Positions 16,439-27,075 of a DNA stretch of 64,000 nt are shown here, piece by piece (the first letter of the stretch is position 1; each line of letters starts with the position of its first letter). The notes below the pieces were generated by a model. That model made no database searches, was not told the origin of the DNA, and saw only the letters and a list, made by a program, of their open reading frames with translations. The position numbers and the translations under genes are program-made. The stretch lies in NCBI RefSeq assembly GCF_011089895.1, contig NZ_JAANAT010000001.1, positions 3,224,001 to 3,288,000 of the forward strand, written 5' to 3'. This DNA comes from Mucilaginibacter inviolabilis (GTDB lineage Bacteria; Bacteroidota; Bacteroidia; Sphingobacteriales; Sphingobacteriaceae).

Positions 16439-17524
16439 CTAAATATACTTGGCCCCGAATTTAGCTTTTACATCAGCCACTACTTGTTTTACATTTTGTT
16501 CCTGATCTCGCGGACAGATCAGCAACGTGTTGTTGGATTCTACCACGATAAAATCATGCAAGCCCTGCAATATTACCAGCTTCTCGCCCGGTACATTCAC
16601 CATACAGTTCGAGGAATCATACATGATCACCTTTTCTGACGGGATCACCGCGTTGCCTACATAATCTTTCTCGGCCAGATCATAGATCGAAGCCCAGGTA
16701 CCCAGGTCGCTCCAGCCAAAAGCCGATGGCAGCACATACACGTTATCTGCCTTTTCCATGATCCCGTAATCGATCGATATATTGATGCATTGCTGGTAGG
16801 CTTTATGCACATAGCTCTTTTCTTCTTCGGTATTATACACCGGTCGGGCTTCGGCAAAGATCTCGTGCATCTCGGGTAAATGACGACCGAAAGCCTTAAC
16901 AATGGCCTTGGCCGACCATACAAAGATGCCCGCGTTCCATAAAAAATCACCGCTCTGGATAAAGGTTTTGGCTATCTCCAGCGTGGGTTTCTCGGTAAAT
17001 GTTTTTACTTTATGAAAATCATGGTCAATAGCCTGATCGGTATACTGGATGTAGCCATACCCTGTATCGGGCCTGGATGGTTTGATACCCAGGGTAATTA
17101 AACTATCGGTTGATGCTGCTGTTTGCAGTGATTTCTCGATGGCAGTCACAAAGGCTTCCTCATCCAGGATCTGCTGATCTGATGGCGCTACCACGATAAC
17201 CGCCTCCGGGTTCAGGTTTTCGATCTTGAAGCAGCCATAAGCCACACAAGGCGCCGTATTACGCATTACCGGCTCTGTCAGTATCTGGCTATCGGCCATA
17301 TCCGGCAGCTGCTGTTTTACCAGTTTGGTGTAATTCTCATTGGTTACTACATAAATGTTTTCTTTGGGGCATATTTTCAGAAAACGCTCGTAGGTGTTTT
17401 GGATCAGCGTTTTGCCTGTTCCCAGGATATCTATAAATTGTTTAGGATACGATGAACGGCTTATCGGCCAGAAACGGCTCCCGATGCCGCCCGCCATGAT
17501 GATCGCATAATTGTTTTTATTCAT
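16439..17524 (-). CDS. Mannose-1-phosphate guanylyltransferase (GDP-mannose pyrophosphorylase)
   Basis: 361 residues. The N-terminus IIMAGGIGSRFWPISRSSYPKQFIDILG is the pyrophosphorylase signature of the ManC type; VVAPSDQQI, the FTEKP motif and WNAGIFVWSAKAIV follow. The isomerase domain found in bifunctional ManC/AlgA is missing, so this is the short monofunctional form. It supplies GDP-mannose, which Gmd and GDP-fucose synthase (also in this cluster) convert to GDP-L-fucose. Confidence 0.93.
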   Translation of the reverse strand: MNKNNYAIIMAGGIGSRFWPISRSSYPKQFIDILGTGKTLIQNTYERFLKICPKENIYVVTNENYTKLVKQQLPDMADSQILTEPVMRNTAPCVAYGCFKIENLNPEAVIVVAPSDQQILDEEAFVTAIEKSLQTAASTDSLITLGIKPSRPDTGYGYIQYTDQAIDHDFHKVKTFTEKPTLEIAKTFIQSGDFLWNAGIFVWSAKAIVKAFGRHLPEMHEIFAEARPVYNTEEEKSYVHKAYQQCINISIDYGIMEKADNVYVLPSAFGWSDLGTWASIYDLAEKDYVGNAVIPSEKVIMYDSSNCMVNVPGEKLVILQGLHDFIVVESNNTLLICPRDQEQNVKQVVADVKAKFGAKYI

Positions 17525-17650
17525 GTGGTAGTAGGGAGGTTAATAATACGTAATGTTAAATACAAATAGCAAAACCAAAAGTACGGAATAAAAAAGCAGT
17601 TACGAATTTCGTAACTGCCGGTAAAATTAAACTTCTTCAAATGATGTAGC

Positions 17651-19060
17651 TCACTTTTCTAAAACATTAGTACCTATTGATCGCACCTGGAATCCTATAG
17701 CTCTTAATTTATCAGCATCAAGTAAGTTTCTTCCGTCAAATATTTTAGCGGGTTTTAACATATTGTCGTAAATCCTTTGCCAATCGTACCCTTTAAATTC
17801 ATCCCACTCTGTTAAAACAGCAATAGCGTGCGAACCTTTACAAGCCTCATAAGGATCTGTAATAACCTGAACTCCGGCTTTATTCTCCTCAGCTCCACGG
17901 GTATTTAAATAATCCAGATCATTATACACCTGACTTCCAGGAACCTTAGGATCATATACAGAAATATGGGCCTGCTCATTCAATAAATGATCGGCAACAT
18001 AAATAGCAGCAGATTCCCTGGTATCATTCGTGTCTTTTTTAAATGCCCATCCAAAAAAGGCAATCTTTTTACCATTAACGGTATTATATAAATTCTTGAT
18101 GATCTGATTTGCAAAACGCCTCTTCTGATGATCATTCATAATAATAACCTGCTCCCAATAGTCGGCAACTTCTTGTAAGCCGTAACTACGGGCTATGTAA
18201 ACGAGGTTTAAAATATCTTTCTGAAAACAGGAACCCCCAAAACCTACAGAAGCTTTTAAAAATTTAGGTCCTATTCTGCTGTCAGTACCAATAGCCTTAG
18301 CTACTTCATTGATATCGGCTTCAGTTTGCTCACAAATTTCGGTGAGCGAATTAATAGAAGAAACCCGCTGAGCTAAAAAAGCATTGGCAGTTAGCTTTGA
18401 TAATTCTGACGACCATACATTAGTAGTTAATATTCGCTCTTTAGGAACCCAGTTGGCATAAATATCAACTAAAGCCTGTACTGCTACCTTACCTTCCGGC
18501 GTGTTATCACCACCTATTAATACGCGATCGGGGGCATCAAGATCTTCAACAGCAGTCCCTTCAGCTAAAAACTCAGGATTTGATAATATCTGGAACTGAA
18601 CTCCATTACCTGTATGGGTAAGAATATCCTTTATTGCACTCGCGGTTCTTACCGGTAAAGTTGACTTTTCAACGATAATCTTATTATCTTTTGAAATATT
18701 TGCAATTTGCCTAGCGCAAAGCTCTATCCATTTAAGGTCGGCAGCTTGTCCTTTTCCGGCACCATATGTTTTGGTCGGCGTATTAACTGATATAAATATC
18801 ATCTGAGCCTCGTCTATGGCTTTATCTACTTCTGTAGAAAAAAACAGATTTCTTCCACGTGCTTCAGCAACTACATCACTTAAACCAGGTTCGTAAACCG
18901 GGATATTATTTACATCCTCATCATTCCAGGCTTTAATACGGGCTTCATTCAAGTCAACTACCGTAACTTGAATATGAGGGCATTTTTTGGCTATCATAGC
19001 CATTGTGGGGCCGCCCACATATCCTGCACCTATGCAGCAAATTTTTGTAATATTTTCCAT
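17651..19060 (-). CDS. UDP-glucose 6-dehydrogenase, eukaryote-like class
   Basis: 469 residues. It oxidises UDP-glucose twice with NAD+ to UDP-glucuronate. The Rossmann start [19 protein letters not shown], the [10 protein letters not shown] stretch, [18 protein letters not shown] with the catalytic Cys, and a C-terminal UDP-binding domain are visible. Length and sequence (for example [12 protein letters not shown] and [12 protein letters not shown]) resemble animal and plant UGDH rather than the approximately 390-440-residue bacterial Ugd. This class is known in Bacteroidota. It precedes the UDP-glucuronate decarboxylase on the same strand, giving a UDP-xylose route. Confidence 0.94.
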   Translation of the reverse strand: MENITKICCIGAGYVGGPTMAMIAKKCPHIQVTVVDLNEARIKAWNDEDVNNIPVYEPGLSDVVAEARGRNLFFSTEVDKAIDEAQMIFISVNTPTKTYGAGKGQAADLKWIELCARQIANISKDNKIIVEKSTLPVRTASAIKDILTHTGNGVQFQILSNPEFLAEGTAVEDLDAPDRVLIGGDNTPEGKVAVQALVDIYANWVPKERILTTNVWSSELSKLTANAFLAQRVSSINSLTEICEQTEADINEVAKAIGTDSRIGPKFLKASVGFGGSCFQKDILNLVYIARSYGLQEVADYWEQVIIMNDHQKRRFANQIIKNLYNTVNGKKIAFFGWAFKKDTNDTRESAAIYVADHLLNEQAHISVYDPKVPGSQVYNDLDYLNTRGAEENKAGVQVITDPYEACKGSHAIAVLTEWDEFKGYDWQRIYDNMLKPAKIFDGRNLLDADKLRAIGFQVRSIGTNVLEK

Positions 19061-19261
19061 CTGTAAAATTGACTATTAAATATTCATAGCTAATCGAAAG
19101 ATAATGACTATTGCTTAGATAATTGATAAACAATTGGCAATTACCTTTTTTATTTAGTTAAGCTGATTTTTATAGGTATCTGATTTAAAAATCGAATTAG
19201 GTATAATCTGTTAACGATGAGATGCATCCGGCTTTATTTAAATACAAAACACCTATTAATG

Positions 19262-20245
19262 CTATTTATTATAGTACGCAAAATCCTTGTGGTTTATTTC
19301 TTTTTCGGGCAGAGATTTAAAATAATCTAGCGTGATCTTCAAACCCTCGCTCCGGGATACTTTGGGCTCCCAGCCTAAAATGGCTTTGGCTTTAGTGATA
19401 TCCGGCCGGCGTTGTTTAGGATCATCAACCGGCAATGGCAGGCTGATGAGTTTTTGATCGGTACCGGTTAGCTTGATAATCTCTTCGCCAAATTGTTTTA
19501 TTGTGATCTCATCGGGGTTACCGATGTTTACCGGCTGTGCATAATCACTGTGCAGCAGGCGGTAGATGCCTTCAACCAGATCGTCTACATAACAAAATGA
19601 GCGGGTTTGTGAACCATCGCCAAACATGGTTAATGATTCGCCCCTCAAAGCCTGACCAATAAAGGCGGGTAATACACGTCCGTCATTTAAGCGCATACGG
19701 GGGCCATAGGTGTTAAAGATTCGCACAATACGGGTTTCCAGTCCGTGGAAGGTATGGTAAGCCATAGTTATAGCTTCCTGGAAGCGTTTGGCTTCGTCAT
19801 AAACACCACGTGGCCCAACCGGGTTTACATTGCCCCAATATTCCTCGGGTTGTGGGTTTACGTTAGGGTCGCCATAAACTTCTGATGTAGAGGCAATCAG
19901 CATCCGGGAACCTTTGGCACGGGCCAGCCCAAGCAGGTTATGGGTACCCAGCGAACCCACTTTTAGGGTTTGGATCGGTATTTTTAAATAATCAATCGGA
20001 CTTGCCGGCGATGCAAAATGTAGTATATAGTGAAGTTCGCCGGGAACATGCACAAATTTGGATACATCATGGTTGTAAAACTCAAAGTTCTCCAGTTTAA
20101 ACAAGTGCTCAATATTACGCAGATCGCCGGTAATCAAATTATCCATACCAATTACATGGTAGTCTTCTTTGATAAACCTATCGCACAGGTGCGAACCCAG
20201 AAAGCCGGCTGCTCCGGTTATTAATATCCGTTTACGAGTTGACAT
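19262..20245 (-). CDS. UDP-glucuronate decarboxylase (UDP-xylose synthase)
   Basis: 327 residues from the ATG giving [31 protein letters not shown] ribosome-binding-like sequence precedes it, and the frame extends only to a TTG at 20275. Extended SDR: GAAGFLG loop, [12 protein letters not shown], the catalytic GVYDEAKRF (Tyr-x3-Lys) and the [18 protein letters not shown] substrate region are characteristic of UXS. It converts UDP-glucuronate to UDP-xylose. It is 16 bp downstream of the GDP-fucose synthase gene. Confidence 0.93.
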   Translation of the reverse strand: MSTRKRILITGAAGFLGSHLCDRFIKEDYHVIGMDNLITGDLRNIEHLFKLENFEFYNHDVSKFVHVPGELHYILHFASPASPIDYLKIPIQTLKVGSLGTHNLLGLARAKGSRMLIASTSEVYGDPNVNPQPEEYWGNVNPVGPRGVYDEAKRFQEAITMAYHTFHGLETRIVRIFNTYGPRMRLNDGRVLPAFIGQALRGESLTMFGDGSQTRSFCYVDDLVEGIYRLLHSDYAQPVNIGNPDEITIKQFGEEIIKLTGTDQKLISLPLPVDDPKQRRPDITKAKAILGWEPKVSRSEGLKITLDYFKSLPEKEINHKDFAYYNK

Positions 20246-20261
20246 ATTTTGATTGTTCTCC

Positions 20262-21188
20262 TCACAATTTATCAAGGAAATCCTGATAAGCTAATTTTAT
20301 ACCTTCTTCAAGCTCAATTGTATGTTTCCAACCTTTACTATGTAACTTAGAAACATCCATTAACTTTCGTGGAGTTCCATCTGGCTTTGTTGTATCAAAG
20401 TTAATTTCTCCATTGTAGCCAATTATATTTTTAATTAAGATTGCCAGATCTTTTATAGAAATATCCTCCCCTGTGCCAATATTCACCAAACCAGGTTCAT
20501 CATAATTTTGCATTAAATAGTAACAAGCTTCTGCCAAATCATCTGCAAATAAAAACTCTCTTTTAGGTGATCCGGTACCCCAAATAGTAACATTGGTTAA
20601 GTTTTGCTCTTTTGCTTCATGAAATCGACGAATCAAAGCAGGCAATACGTGTGAATTTTGGGGATGATAGTTATCGTTATACCCATACAAATTTGTAGGC
20701 ATTACCGATATAAAATTACAATTATATTGATCACGATACGCATCGCACATTTTTATACCGGCAATTTTTGCAATGGCATATGGTTCATTTGTAGGTTCGA
20801 GTAAACCTGTTAACAGATACTCCTCTTTTAGAGGCTGAGGAGCCATTTTAGGATAAATGCAACTTGAACCCAAAAACAAAAGCTTCGTTACCCCATTAAC
20901 ATATGATGAGTGAATGATATTATTTTGTATCTGCAGGTTCTCATATAAAAAATCGGCGCGATAGGTATTATTGGCAATAATACCGCCCACCTTAGCAGCA
21001 GCTAAAAATACATAATCCGGTTTCTCTACAGAAAAAAACTCAGTAACAGCTTTCTGATCACGAAGATCAAGATCTGATGAATTACGAGTTATAATATTTC
21101 CAAAACCTTCTTTAATCAATTTCCGATATATAGCAGACCCAACCATACCTTTGTGGCCGGCTATATATATTTTAGAAGTTTTCTCCAT
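20262..21188 (-). CDS. fcl: GDP-L-fucose synthase
   Basis: 308 residues. An epimerase-reductase that turns GDP-4-keto-6-deoxymannose into GDP-L-fucose with [49 protein letters not shown] (catalytic Tyr/Lys) and [18 protein letters not shown] are near-canonical WcaG/Fcl motifs. It lies 5 bp after gmd, so the two products are made together. Confidence 0.96.
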   Translation of the reverse strand: MEKTSKIYIAGHKGMVGSAIYRKLIKEGFGNIITRNSSDLDLRDQKAVTEFFSVEKPDYVFLAAAKVGGIIANNTYRADFLYENLQIQNNIIHSSYVNGVTKLLFLGSSCIYPKMAPQPLKEEYLLTGLLEPTNEPYAIAKIAGIKMCDAYRDQYNCNFISVMPTNLYGYNDNYHPQNSHVLPALIRRFHEAKEQNLTNVTIWGTGSPKREFLFADDLAEACYYLMQNYDEPGLVNIGTGEDISIKDLAILIKNIIGYNGEINFDTTKPDGTPRKLMDVSKLHSKGWKHTIELEEGIKLAYQDFLDKL

Positions 21189-21193
21189 TTTGT

Positions 21194-22309
21194 TTATTCA
21201 AACTGGTTTCTAATCGAGTAACCCGAATCTTTCAATAATTTTTCTCTTCTGAAGAGATCTACATCGGCTGCAACCATTTCACGTACCAAATGCTGAAGAT
21301 CATATTTTGGCTGCCATCCTAGTTTGGTTTTTGATTTAGTAGGATCGCCTATTAAGAGATCAACTTCTGTAGGACGAAAATATTTCTCATCAACAGCAAC
21401 TACTTCTTTTCCAATTTCAATTTGAAAATCGGGATTAGAACAACTAACTACGTAACCTTTTTCAGCTGCACCCTCGCCTTTAAATTCAATAGCTATACCT
21501 ACTTCGGCAAATGCAAGCCTTACAAATTCACGAACTCTGGTTGTTACACCAGTAGCTATAACATAATCTTCTGGCGTTTCCTGTTGTAAAATCAAATACA
21601 TGGCCTCTACATAATCTTTGGCATGTCCCCAATCTCTTTGTGCATCAAGATTCCCCAAAAACAACTTATCCTGTAATCCCATTGCTATTTTAGCCGTTGC
21701 CCTTGTTATTTTACGGGTAACAAACGTTTCGCCACGTAAAGGGCTCTCGTGATTAAACAAGATACCATTGCAGGCATAAATCCCGTAGGCTTCTCTATAA
21801 TTTACCGTTATCCAGTAAGCATACATTTTGGCTACCGCATAAGGAGAACGGGGATAAAAGGGGGTGGTTTCTGATTGCGGAACCGCCTGAACCAAACCAT
21901 ATAATTCAGAAGTAGAAGCCTGGTAAATTTTAGTTTTCTTTTCCAGTCCCAAAATACGAATGGCCTCTAACAACCTTAAAGTGCCTATACCGTCTGCATT
22001 AGCTGTATATTCAGGCGTATCAAAGCTAACTTTTACATGCGACATCGCACCTAAATTGTATATCTCATCGGGTTGCACCTGCTGAATAATTCTTATTAAA
22101 TTGGTGCTGTCACTCAAATCGCCATAATGGAGTATTAACCTCTGGTCGTCATCATGTGGATCCTGATATAAATGATCTATTCTGTCTGTATTAAACAAAG
22201 AGCTTCGGCGTTTAACTCCATGAACTTCATATCCTTTTGATAATAACAATTCAGTTAAATAAGCTCCGTCTTGACCGGTTATACCTGTAATGAGGGCAAT
22301 TTTTTTCAT
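21194..22309 (-). CDS. gmd: GDP-mannose 4,6-dehydratase
   Basis: 371 residues. [31 protein letters not shown] and [19 protein letters not shown] are diagnostic of Gmd; STSELYG and the [12 protein letters not shown]yr-x3-Lys follow. It forms GDP-4-keto-6-deoxy-D-mannose from GDP-mannose. It is the first gene of a minus-strand run leading through fcl, UDP-xylose synthase, UDP-glucose dehydrogenase, GDP-mannose pyrophosphorylase and rfbCD. Confidence 0.97.
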   Translation of the reverse strand: MKKIALITGITGQDGAYLTELLLSKGYEVHGVKRRSSLFNTDRIDHLYQDPHDDDQRLILHYGDLSDSTNLIRIIQQVQPDEIYNLGAMSHVKVSFDTPEYTANADGIGTLRLLEAIRILGLEKKTKIYQASTSELYGLVQAVPQSETTPFYPRSPYAVAKMYAYWITVNYREAYGIYACNGILFNHESPLRGETFVTRKITRATAKIAMGLQDKLFLGNLDAQRDWGHAKDYVEAMYLILQQETPEDYVIATGVTTRVREFVRLAFAEVGIAIEFKGEGAAEKGYVVSCSNPDFQIEIGKEVVAVDEKYFRPTEVDLLIGDPTKSKTKLGWQPKYDLQHLVREMVAADVDLFRREKLLKDSGYSIRNQFE

Positions 22310-22598
22310 AGTTTATACTGTAGTGACCTAAATTATTTGACCTATAACAACATTTACAATGCAAAGTTTGTAATAATTTTATTTTTACTATATTTAGTAA
22401 CAAAAACATTGCAAGATAACATTAAAATTGCTATTCAATTGAAATTTTTACAAAATCAATAAAACTGTCTACACTAGAATTTCTGGAATATTAAATATAT
22501 AATACCAGTTTTTTACAACTGTAAACAATGAATTTATTGAAAAAATAAAATAACAAAAAAATAACAATTGCATTCATTAAATTTAATGCTCTAAATAA
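22310..22598. other. Divergent control region between gmd and the GH79-like gene
   Basis: An AT-rich stretch without an open frame. It must carry the gmd promoter on the minus strand, but no exact -7 match was found for that direction. No strong inverted repeat is present. Confidence 0.45.
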
Positions 22599-22606
22599 TA
22601 TCTTTG
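22599..22606 (+). promoter_or_regulatory. Candidate -7 element TATCTTTG
   Basis: An exact match to the Bacteroidota -7 consensus TAnnTTTG, 24 bp before the GH79 ATG, which would give a very short leader. No convincing -33 TTTG is seen at the expected distance. Confidence 0.42.
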
Positions 22607-22630
22607 CTACAATTTATACCCCTAATTAAA

Positions 22631-24088
22631 ATGAATAGACCCGGACTTATCATCATAGCATTGCTATGTTTTTTTTCTTGTAGCAAGAATACTCAACAAA
22701 CCGACCCAGCGTTAATACCAGACGTAAGTAAGCCTATTAATTTAAATCTTACGATAGATCAAAAAAATCCAGGTCTGGTCATCCCAAAAACATTTGAAGG
22801 ATTAAGTTACGAAGTAGAAATTCTTACTCAAAATCCAGATTTTTTAAATGAACAAAATTCAGCAGTAGTCCAGTTATTTAAAAATCTTGGGCCAGGTGTA
22901 TTACGTTTCGGAGGTAATACCAGCGACAGAATTCCATGGACTGGTAACTCACGTACCATTACTAATGGTGTAAACTCGCTAAATACAACTGATATCGACC
23001 GAGTGGCGAAATTTACAACCGCTACAGGATGGCCTGTTATATTTGGATTAAATTTGGGAGCGAATGATCCCAAAAGTGCAGCAGAAGAAGCAAAATATAT
23101 TGCAGCTACATTAAAAGGCAACCTTAATGCCTTACAAATGGGAAATGAGCCCGATTATTATATGTTCGATAAACTACGAAAATCTAATTATGGCTATGCA
23201 GATTTCATTGGTGAATGGAAGAGCTATTATTCGGCAATTAACTCAGTTAGCCCACGGCTTCCGTTTGCGGGTCCAGATGTTGGATATAATACCGGGTGGA
23301 TAGAAGCTTTGGCAAATAACGAAAGAGGCATTCTCCGTTTAATTGATCAGCATTATTACGCCTATAGCCAGGCCGTAAAACCAAATGTAGCATACAATGA
23401 TATTTTAATAAAAGACCAGGGCTTAGACAAGTATTTCCAGGTTCTTCATGATATCTCAAAAAGAGTTAATTTACCTTATCGCATTACGGAATGTAATAGC
23501 GTTTCTTATGGTGGTAAAGTCGGCGTGAGTGACGTATTTGCTTCAGCATTGTGGGGACTTGACTTTATGTGGCAGGCAGCTCAAAATAATTGTGCAGGTG
23601 TTAACTTTCATACCGGTATTAAAACAGACCAACACTACACCGCCATAACTATTGATAATGGTTCACTAACCGCAAGACCATTGTATTATGGTATGCTAGC
23701 TTTCAGATATGCCACTAACAGCAATGCCTCCATTGTTCCGACTGTTATTGATAATAACACCTATAATTGTAATGCCTATGCTTGCGTACAGGCCGATGGT
23801 AGCTACGCAATAACAATAATAAATAAAGAAGTATCTAAAAACTTTTCTGTTAACGTACAATTAAGTAAATCTGCTTCAACAATATCAATTGCCAGATTAA
23901 CTGCACCTCTGGTAACTTCAGCTACAGGCGTAAGATTCGCAAACAGTCAGGTTAATACCGATGGTACCTTCAAACCAAACATTACTGAACAGTTTGTCAT
24001 CAATAAAGATACCTTTACCATTAACATTCCTGCATCAAGCGCAGCTGTAATTAAGGTACAAACAGCTTCCAATACCTCAGTACAATAA
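22631..24088 (+). CDS. Secreted lipoprotein glycoside hydrolase, GH79-like (beta-glucuronidase/heparanase family)
   Basis: 485 residues from the ATG that gives a lipoprotein signal (MNRPGLIIIALLCFFSC|S). A (beta/alpha)8 barrel with GVLRFGGNTSDRIPW near the N-terminus, the acid/base Glu173 in QMGNEPDYY and the probable nucleophile Glu287 in YRITECNSV, the Asn-Glu/Glu pair of clan GH-A. A C-terminal beta domain (about 385-480) resembles the GH79 C-terminal module. GH79 enzymes release glucuronic acid or cleave glucuronoglycans. Its position next to the UDP-glucuronate genes suggests trimming or recycling of the exported polysaccharide, or a defensive or nutritional role on similar glycans. Confidence 0.78.
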   Translation: MNRPGLIIIALLCFFSCSKNTQQTDPALIPDVSKPINLNLTIDQKNPGLVIPKTFEGLSYEVEILTQNPDFLNEQNSAVVQLFKNLGPGVLRFGGNTSDRIPWTGNSRTITNGVNSLNTTDIDRVAKFTTATGWPVIFGLNLGANDPKSAAEEAKYIAATLKGNLNALQMGNEPDYYMFDKLRKSNYGYADFIGEWKSYYSAINSVSPRLPFAGPDVGYNTGWIEALANNERGILRLIDQHYYAYSQAVKPNVAYNDILIKDQGLDKYFQVLHDISKRVNLPYRITECNSVSYGGKVGVSDVFASALWGLDFMWQAAQNNCAGVNFHTGIKTDQHYTAITIDNGSLTARPLYYGMLAFRYATNSNASIVPTVIDNNTYNCNAYACVQADGSYAITIINKEVSKNFSVNVQLSKSASTISIARLTAPLVTSATGVRFANSQVNTDGTFKPNITEQFVINKDTFTINIPASSAAVIKVQTASNTSVQ

Positions 24089-24136
24089 ATACTGGTCGGT
24101 TTTACAAAATATCAACAACAGATTAGTAGAATTTAC

Positions 24137-24190
24137 CTGATCATTATGAAATTAATTACTTTGAAAAGTAATTAATTTCATAATGATCAG
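24137..24190. terminator. Perfect 24-bp hairpin between convergent genes
   Basis: Arms 24137-24160 and 24167-24190 are exactly complementary around the loop TTGAAA. The stem is AT-rich and has no long U-tract, so it may act as a bidirectional terminator or an mRNA end stabiliser. It lies between the GH79-like gene and the WcaI-type glycosyltransferase. Confidence 0.65.
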
Positions 24191-24237
24191 ATTTCGAAAG
24201 AGGTGGTTTATTGGCCCACTGGGTTTAAGAGAGGTTC

Positions 24238-25515
24238 TTAAGAGTGACTTATTAAGGCAAACTTAGTTAAGAACTCATTCATCACATTATCAATATTGAG
24301 ATATTTCAAAGCATATTCACGTGACTTTTGTTTCTTTAATTCAAAGTCTGCATCAAATTTCATTTCAACTATCGCTTTGCATAGTAACTCAGTGTTTTCG
24401 GGTTCAATAATGTACCCTAAATTATATTGATCAATTGTTTTATAAAGTGATGTACCTTCAGGTGCTGTTACTAAACTTATCCCGCCAACAGCTAAAATCG
24501 TTGTAAGTTTTGATGGCATAACCAAATCACTTGCATTTGATTTCTGCAAAATTAAATGTAGATCGGCCATATTTAAAAACTCATTAAATACATCCATTTC
24601 CTGAACTGGCAAAAAAGATACGTTAATTAAGCCTGCAGTATTGGCCATTTCAATTAATTTTTCTTTATATGGGCCTGAACCGCAGATAACGAACTTTATT
24701 TTGTCATTATTAATTAATTTTTCGGCTGCATATAAAATTGATTCCAGGCCTTGTTTTTCTCCTATGGCACCAGAATAAAGAAAAACCTTATCATCAGCTT
24801 GAAAACCCCATTTTGTTTTTAGCTCTCCTCTATCTGTTATTGGAAAGAACCGATTTGTATCAACCCAATTTGGAAAAAACTGAACCTCTCTTTGAGCCTT
24901 TTCAGTAATTTTTTTGATCATACCTTCCGAGATACTGCTTACAAAATCAGCCTTATCCAGAACTTTTTTTTCAATTTTATATAGTCTTTCAAATAGTTTA
25001 GTACTTGAAAGCATATTCAAATCCTGCGCAGCTTCGATTTGCAAATCCTGAACATGATACAATAACTTTCCACCAGTATATTTTCTGATCATTAAACCCA
25101 GGTATGCCAGGTGAAAAGGAGGAGCTACTGTAATAATAAGATCAAACTTGTTCTTTTTTACAATCAATTTTAAGATAGTCCAAAACATAGAGCTCCAAAA
25201 TGATAAATCCTGAATCATCCTTTTTAATCCTGTTGGTTTAGAAGGGACGTAAGACGGACAACGATAAACCGTCATTGAAGATTCGCTCTGATTGTAGTTA
25301 ACAAACTCCTTTTTATACCATCTATTCTTATACGGACTCTGTACTTTCCAATAGGGATAATAAGGATAGGTTGTTACCACAGTACAATCAAAACCATTTC
25401 GGGCAAGCCAGTCCATCATTTCTCCATTATATTTTCCGATACCCGTAGGTTCCGGAGAAAAATTGTGACTGATAAGTAAGATCTTCTTTTTATTAAACTG
25501 TTTTTTAAAATCCAC
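24238..25515 (-). CDS. WcaI-type family 4 glycosyltransferase
   Basis: 425 residues. LLISHNFSPEPTGIGKYNGEMMDWLARNG and TTYPYYPYWKVQ reproduce the N-terminal signature of the colanic-acid glycosyltransferase WcaI. The C-terminal GT-B half carries FLYSGAIGEKQGLESI and the acceptor/donor loop. The start is a GTG; no in-frame ATG exists between it and the conserved N-terminus, and an in-frame stop lies close upstream. WcaI is associated with fucose-containing polymers, consistent with the gmd-fcl pair nearby, but the sugar is not provable from sequence. Confidence 0.87.
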   Translation of the reverse strand: MDFKKQFNKKKILLISHNFSPEPTGIGKYNGEMMDWLARNGFDCTVVTTYPYYPYWKVQSPYKNRWYKKEFVNYNQSESSMTVYRCPSYVPSKPTGLKRMIQDLSFWSSMFWTILKLIVKKNKFDLIITVAPPFHLAYLGLMIRKYTGGKLLYHVQDLQIEAAQDLNMLSSTKLFERLYKIEKKVLDKADFVSSISEGMIKKITEKAQREVQFFPNWVDTNRFFPITDRGELKTKWGFQADDKVFLYSGAIGEKQGLESILYAAEKLINNDKIKFVICGSGPYKEKLIEMANTAGLINVSFLPVQEMDVFNEFLNMADLHLILQKSNASDLVMPSKLTTILAVGGISLVTAPEGTSLYKTIDQYNLGYIIEPENTELLCKAIVEMKFDADFELKKQKSREYALKYLNIDNVMNEFLTKFALISHS

Positions 25516-25602
25516 TAACTCGTTAGTTTAATCTATATGGTATATAAACAAATTAACCTGTAGCAATTTGCCTGCTAAAGGAAATAATAATAATCTCTGG
25601 TT

Positions 25603-26946
25603 TTATTTATTATTAACAGCAAAGCCGCTGTATACATTAAAATTAAAGCTTTTAGGGGCCGATATAATGTCTTCACCCTGTTGATTTATAATAGTAGTAC
25701 CACTCCTTACTACTTTAAAAATCTGTTGACCTGCCTGGAATGGTATCCTTGTATTGTTGATTCCTATACCCAGATCATAGCTTGTAACAACCCCGCCTGA
25801 ACTAACAACAAGCGTTGCCGGCGACCGTAAAAAAGATGTAACGTATATTATATCATCAACCTTCCCTATACGGCTACGAACCATTCCTTTTGGATCAGCA
25901 GGGGTAGCATTTTTTGATTGTGTACGATAGAAGTAAAAGATTTTATCTTTATTAATTGCTGGCTTTACTCCATTTTTATACCATTGAATATAGTATTTAC
26001 TCAATTCTGCAAAACCTTTATGAGACTTATAGAATCCCTTTTCCGGATGCAATTGCTTTAATGGGAATACGTAATCATCAATATTATCTATAGGTGAAAA
26101 GTAAGTTCCCTCTGTCCAATCATTCCATGTTGATAACTCTACCCAATCAGGCTTTTGGGATTTAATAATGGATTCCCATTGCGAAATTATCCCCTCGCCA
26201 CCATTATACTCATAATAACGCCTACCAGCAGTAGGTTGCCTATCTCCCCAGTACTGGGGAGATACAAATGACATAAATGTCATTCTGTTTTGATGTAATA
26301 CAGAAGCACTTGCCTCGGCAGCATCCAGATTCGATCCTTTAATATTTTTGAATGGCAAACCAACTGCACCAAAATAGAAATATCCATCTATATAATTTTT
26401 CCAATATGCGTTATAATTTTGCACGATGGTTCCATAGTCGGGAATTTCTGTTGCATAAGACCCTACTTTGTTATAAAGAAATGGTACAAAATAAACGTTA
26501 TACCCTTTCTTTCTTAAATCTGTAATTACACTCCTAAAAAAATCGCCCCCGCCCCACGCTGATAAAAATGGTCGGTTGTTATACTTATAATAGTTTTGAT
26601 TACCGGTATAAGTTTGAACCATATCCTCAACCTGATCGCTGGTAATACCACAGCATTTATCAACAGAGAAAAATAAATTAAAGTTAGTCCCGAGTTCATT
26701 TGCTGCCTGAAATAACTTTGATACATGTAACTTGTATGTAGCATCCCAACTTCCGCAATTAAGGGCAAATCCATCAATTCCTAAATTTTGAGCATCCTGA
26801 ATATCTTTCTTATATCCATCAACACTGCCATTATCATAGGATGTAAAACAAACCATATAATGTGCAAAAACCTTTTTGGCTTGCGCGTAAACATATCCGT
26901 TTAACAGCAATATGTTAAGCATTATTAATAAAAAAACTTTTTTCAT
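25603..26946 (-). CDS. Secreted glycoside hydrolase, GH71-like (alpha-1,3-glucanase family)
   Basis: 447 residues from the ATG that gives a clean signal peptide (MKKVFLLIMLNILLLNGYVYAQ). KKVFAHYMVCF, DIQDAQNLGIDGFALNCGSWD, FNLFFSVDKCCG and YKYNNRPFLSAWGGGDFF follow the order of conserved blocks in GH71 mutanases; a C-terminal beta module of about 110 residues follows. No bacterial substrate is established. It is co-directional with the WcaI-type transferase (87-bp gap) and may process the locus polysaccharide or a foreign alpha-glucan. Confidence 0.75.
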   Translation of the reverse strand: MKKVFLLIMLNILLLNGYVYAQAKKVFAHYMVCFTSYDNGSVDGYKKDIQDAQNLGIDGFALNCGSWDATYKLHVSKLFQAANELGTNFNLFFSVDKCCGITSDQVEDMVQTYTGNQNYYKYNNRPFLSAWGGGDFFRSVITDLRKKGYNVYFVPFLYNKVGSYATEIPDYGTIVQNYNAYWKNYIDGYFYFGAVGLPFKNIKGSNLDAAEASASVLHQNRMTFMSFVSPQYWGDRQPTAGRRYYEYNGGEGIISQWESIIKSQKPDWVELSTWNDWTEGTYFSPIDNIDDYVFPLKQLHPEKGFYKSHKGFAELSKYYIQWYKNGVKPAINKDKIFYFYRTQSKNATPADPKGMVRSRIGKVDDIIYVTSFLRSPATLVVSSGGVVTSYDLGIGINNTRIPFQAGQQIFKVVRSGTTIINQQGEDIISAPKSFNFNVYSGFAVNNK

Positions 26947-27075
26947 CTTAAATAATTTTGTTTTATTAAAAATTAATACGTTGATGCACACATAGGCGTG
27001 CAATAATTATTGTGTAAACAGGATTAAAATACTTATTTTATTTAATTACATACCGCACATTTAAGATATACCTGT

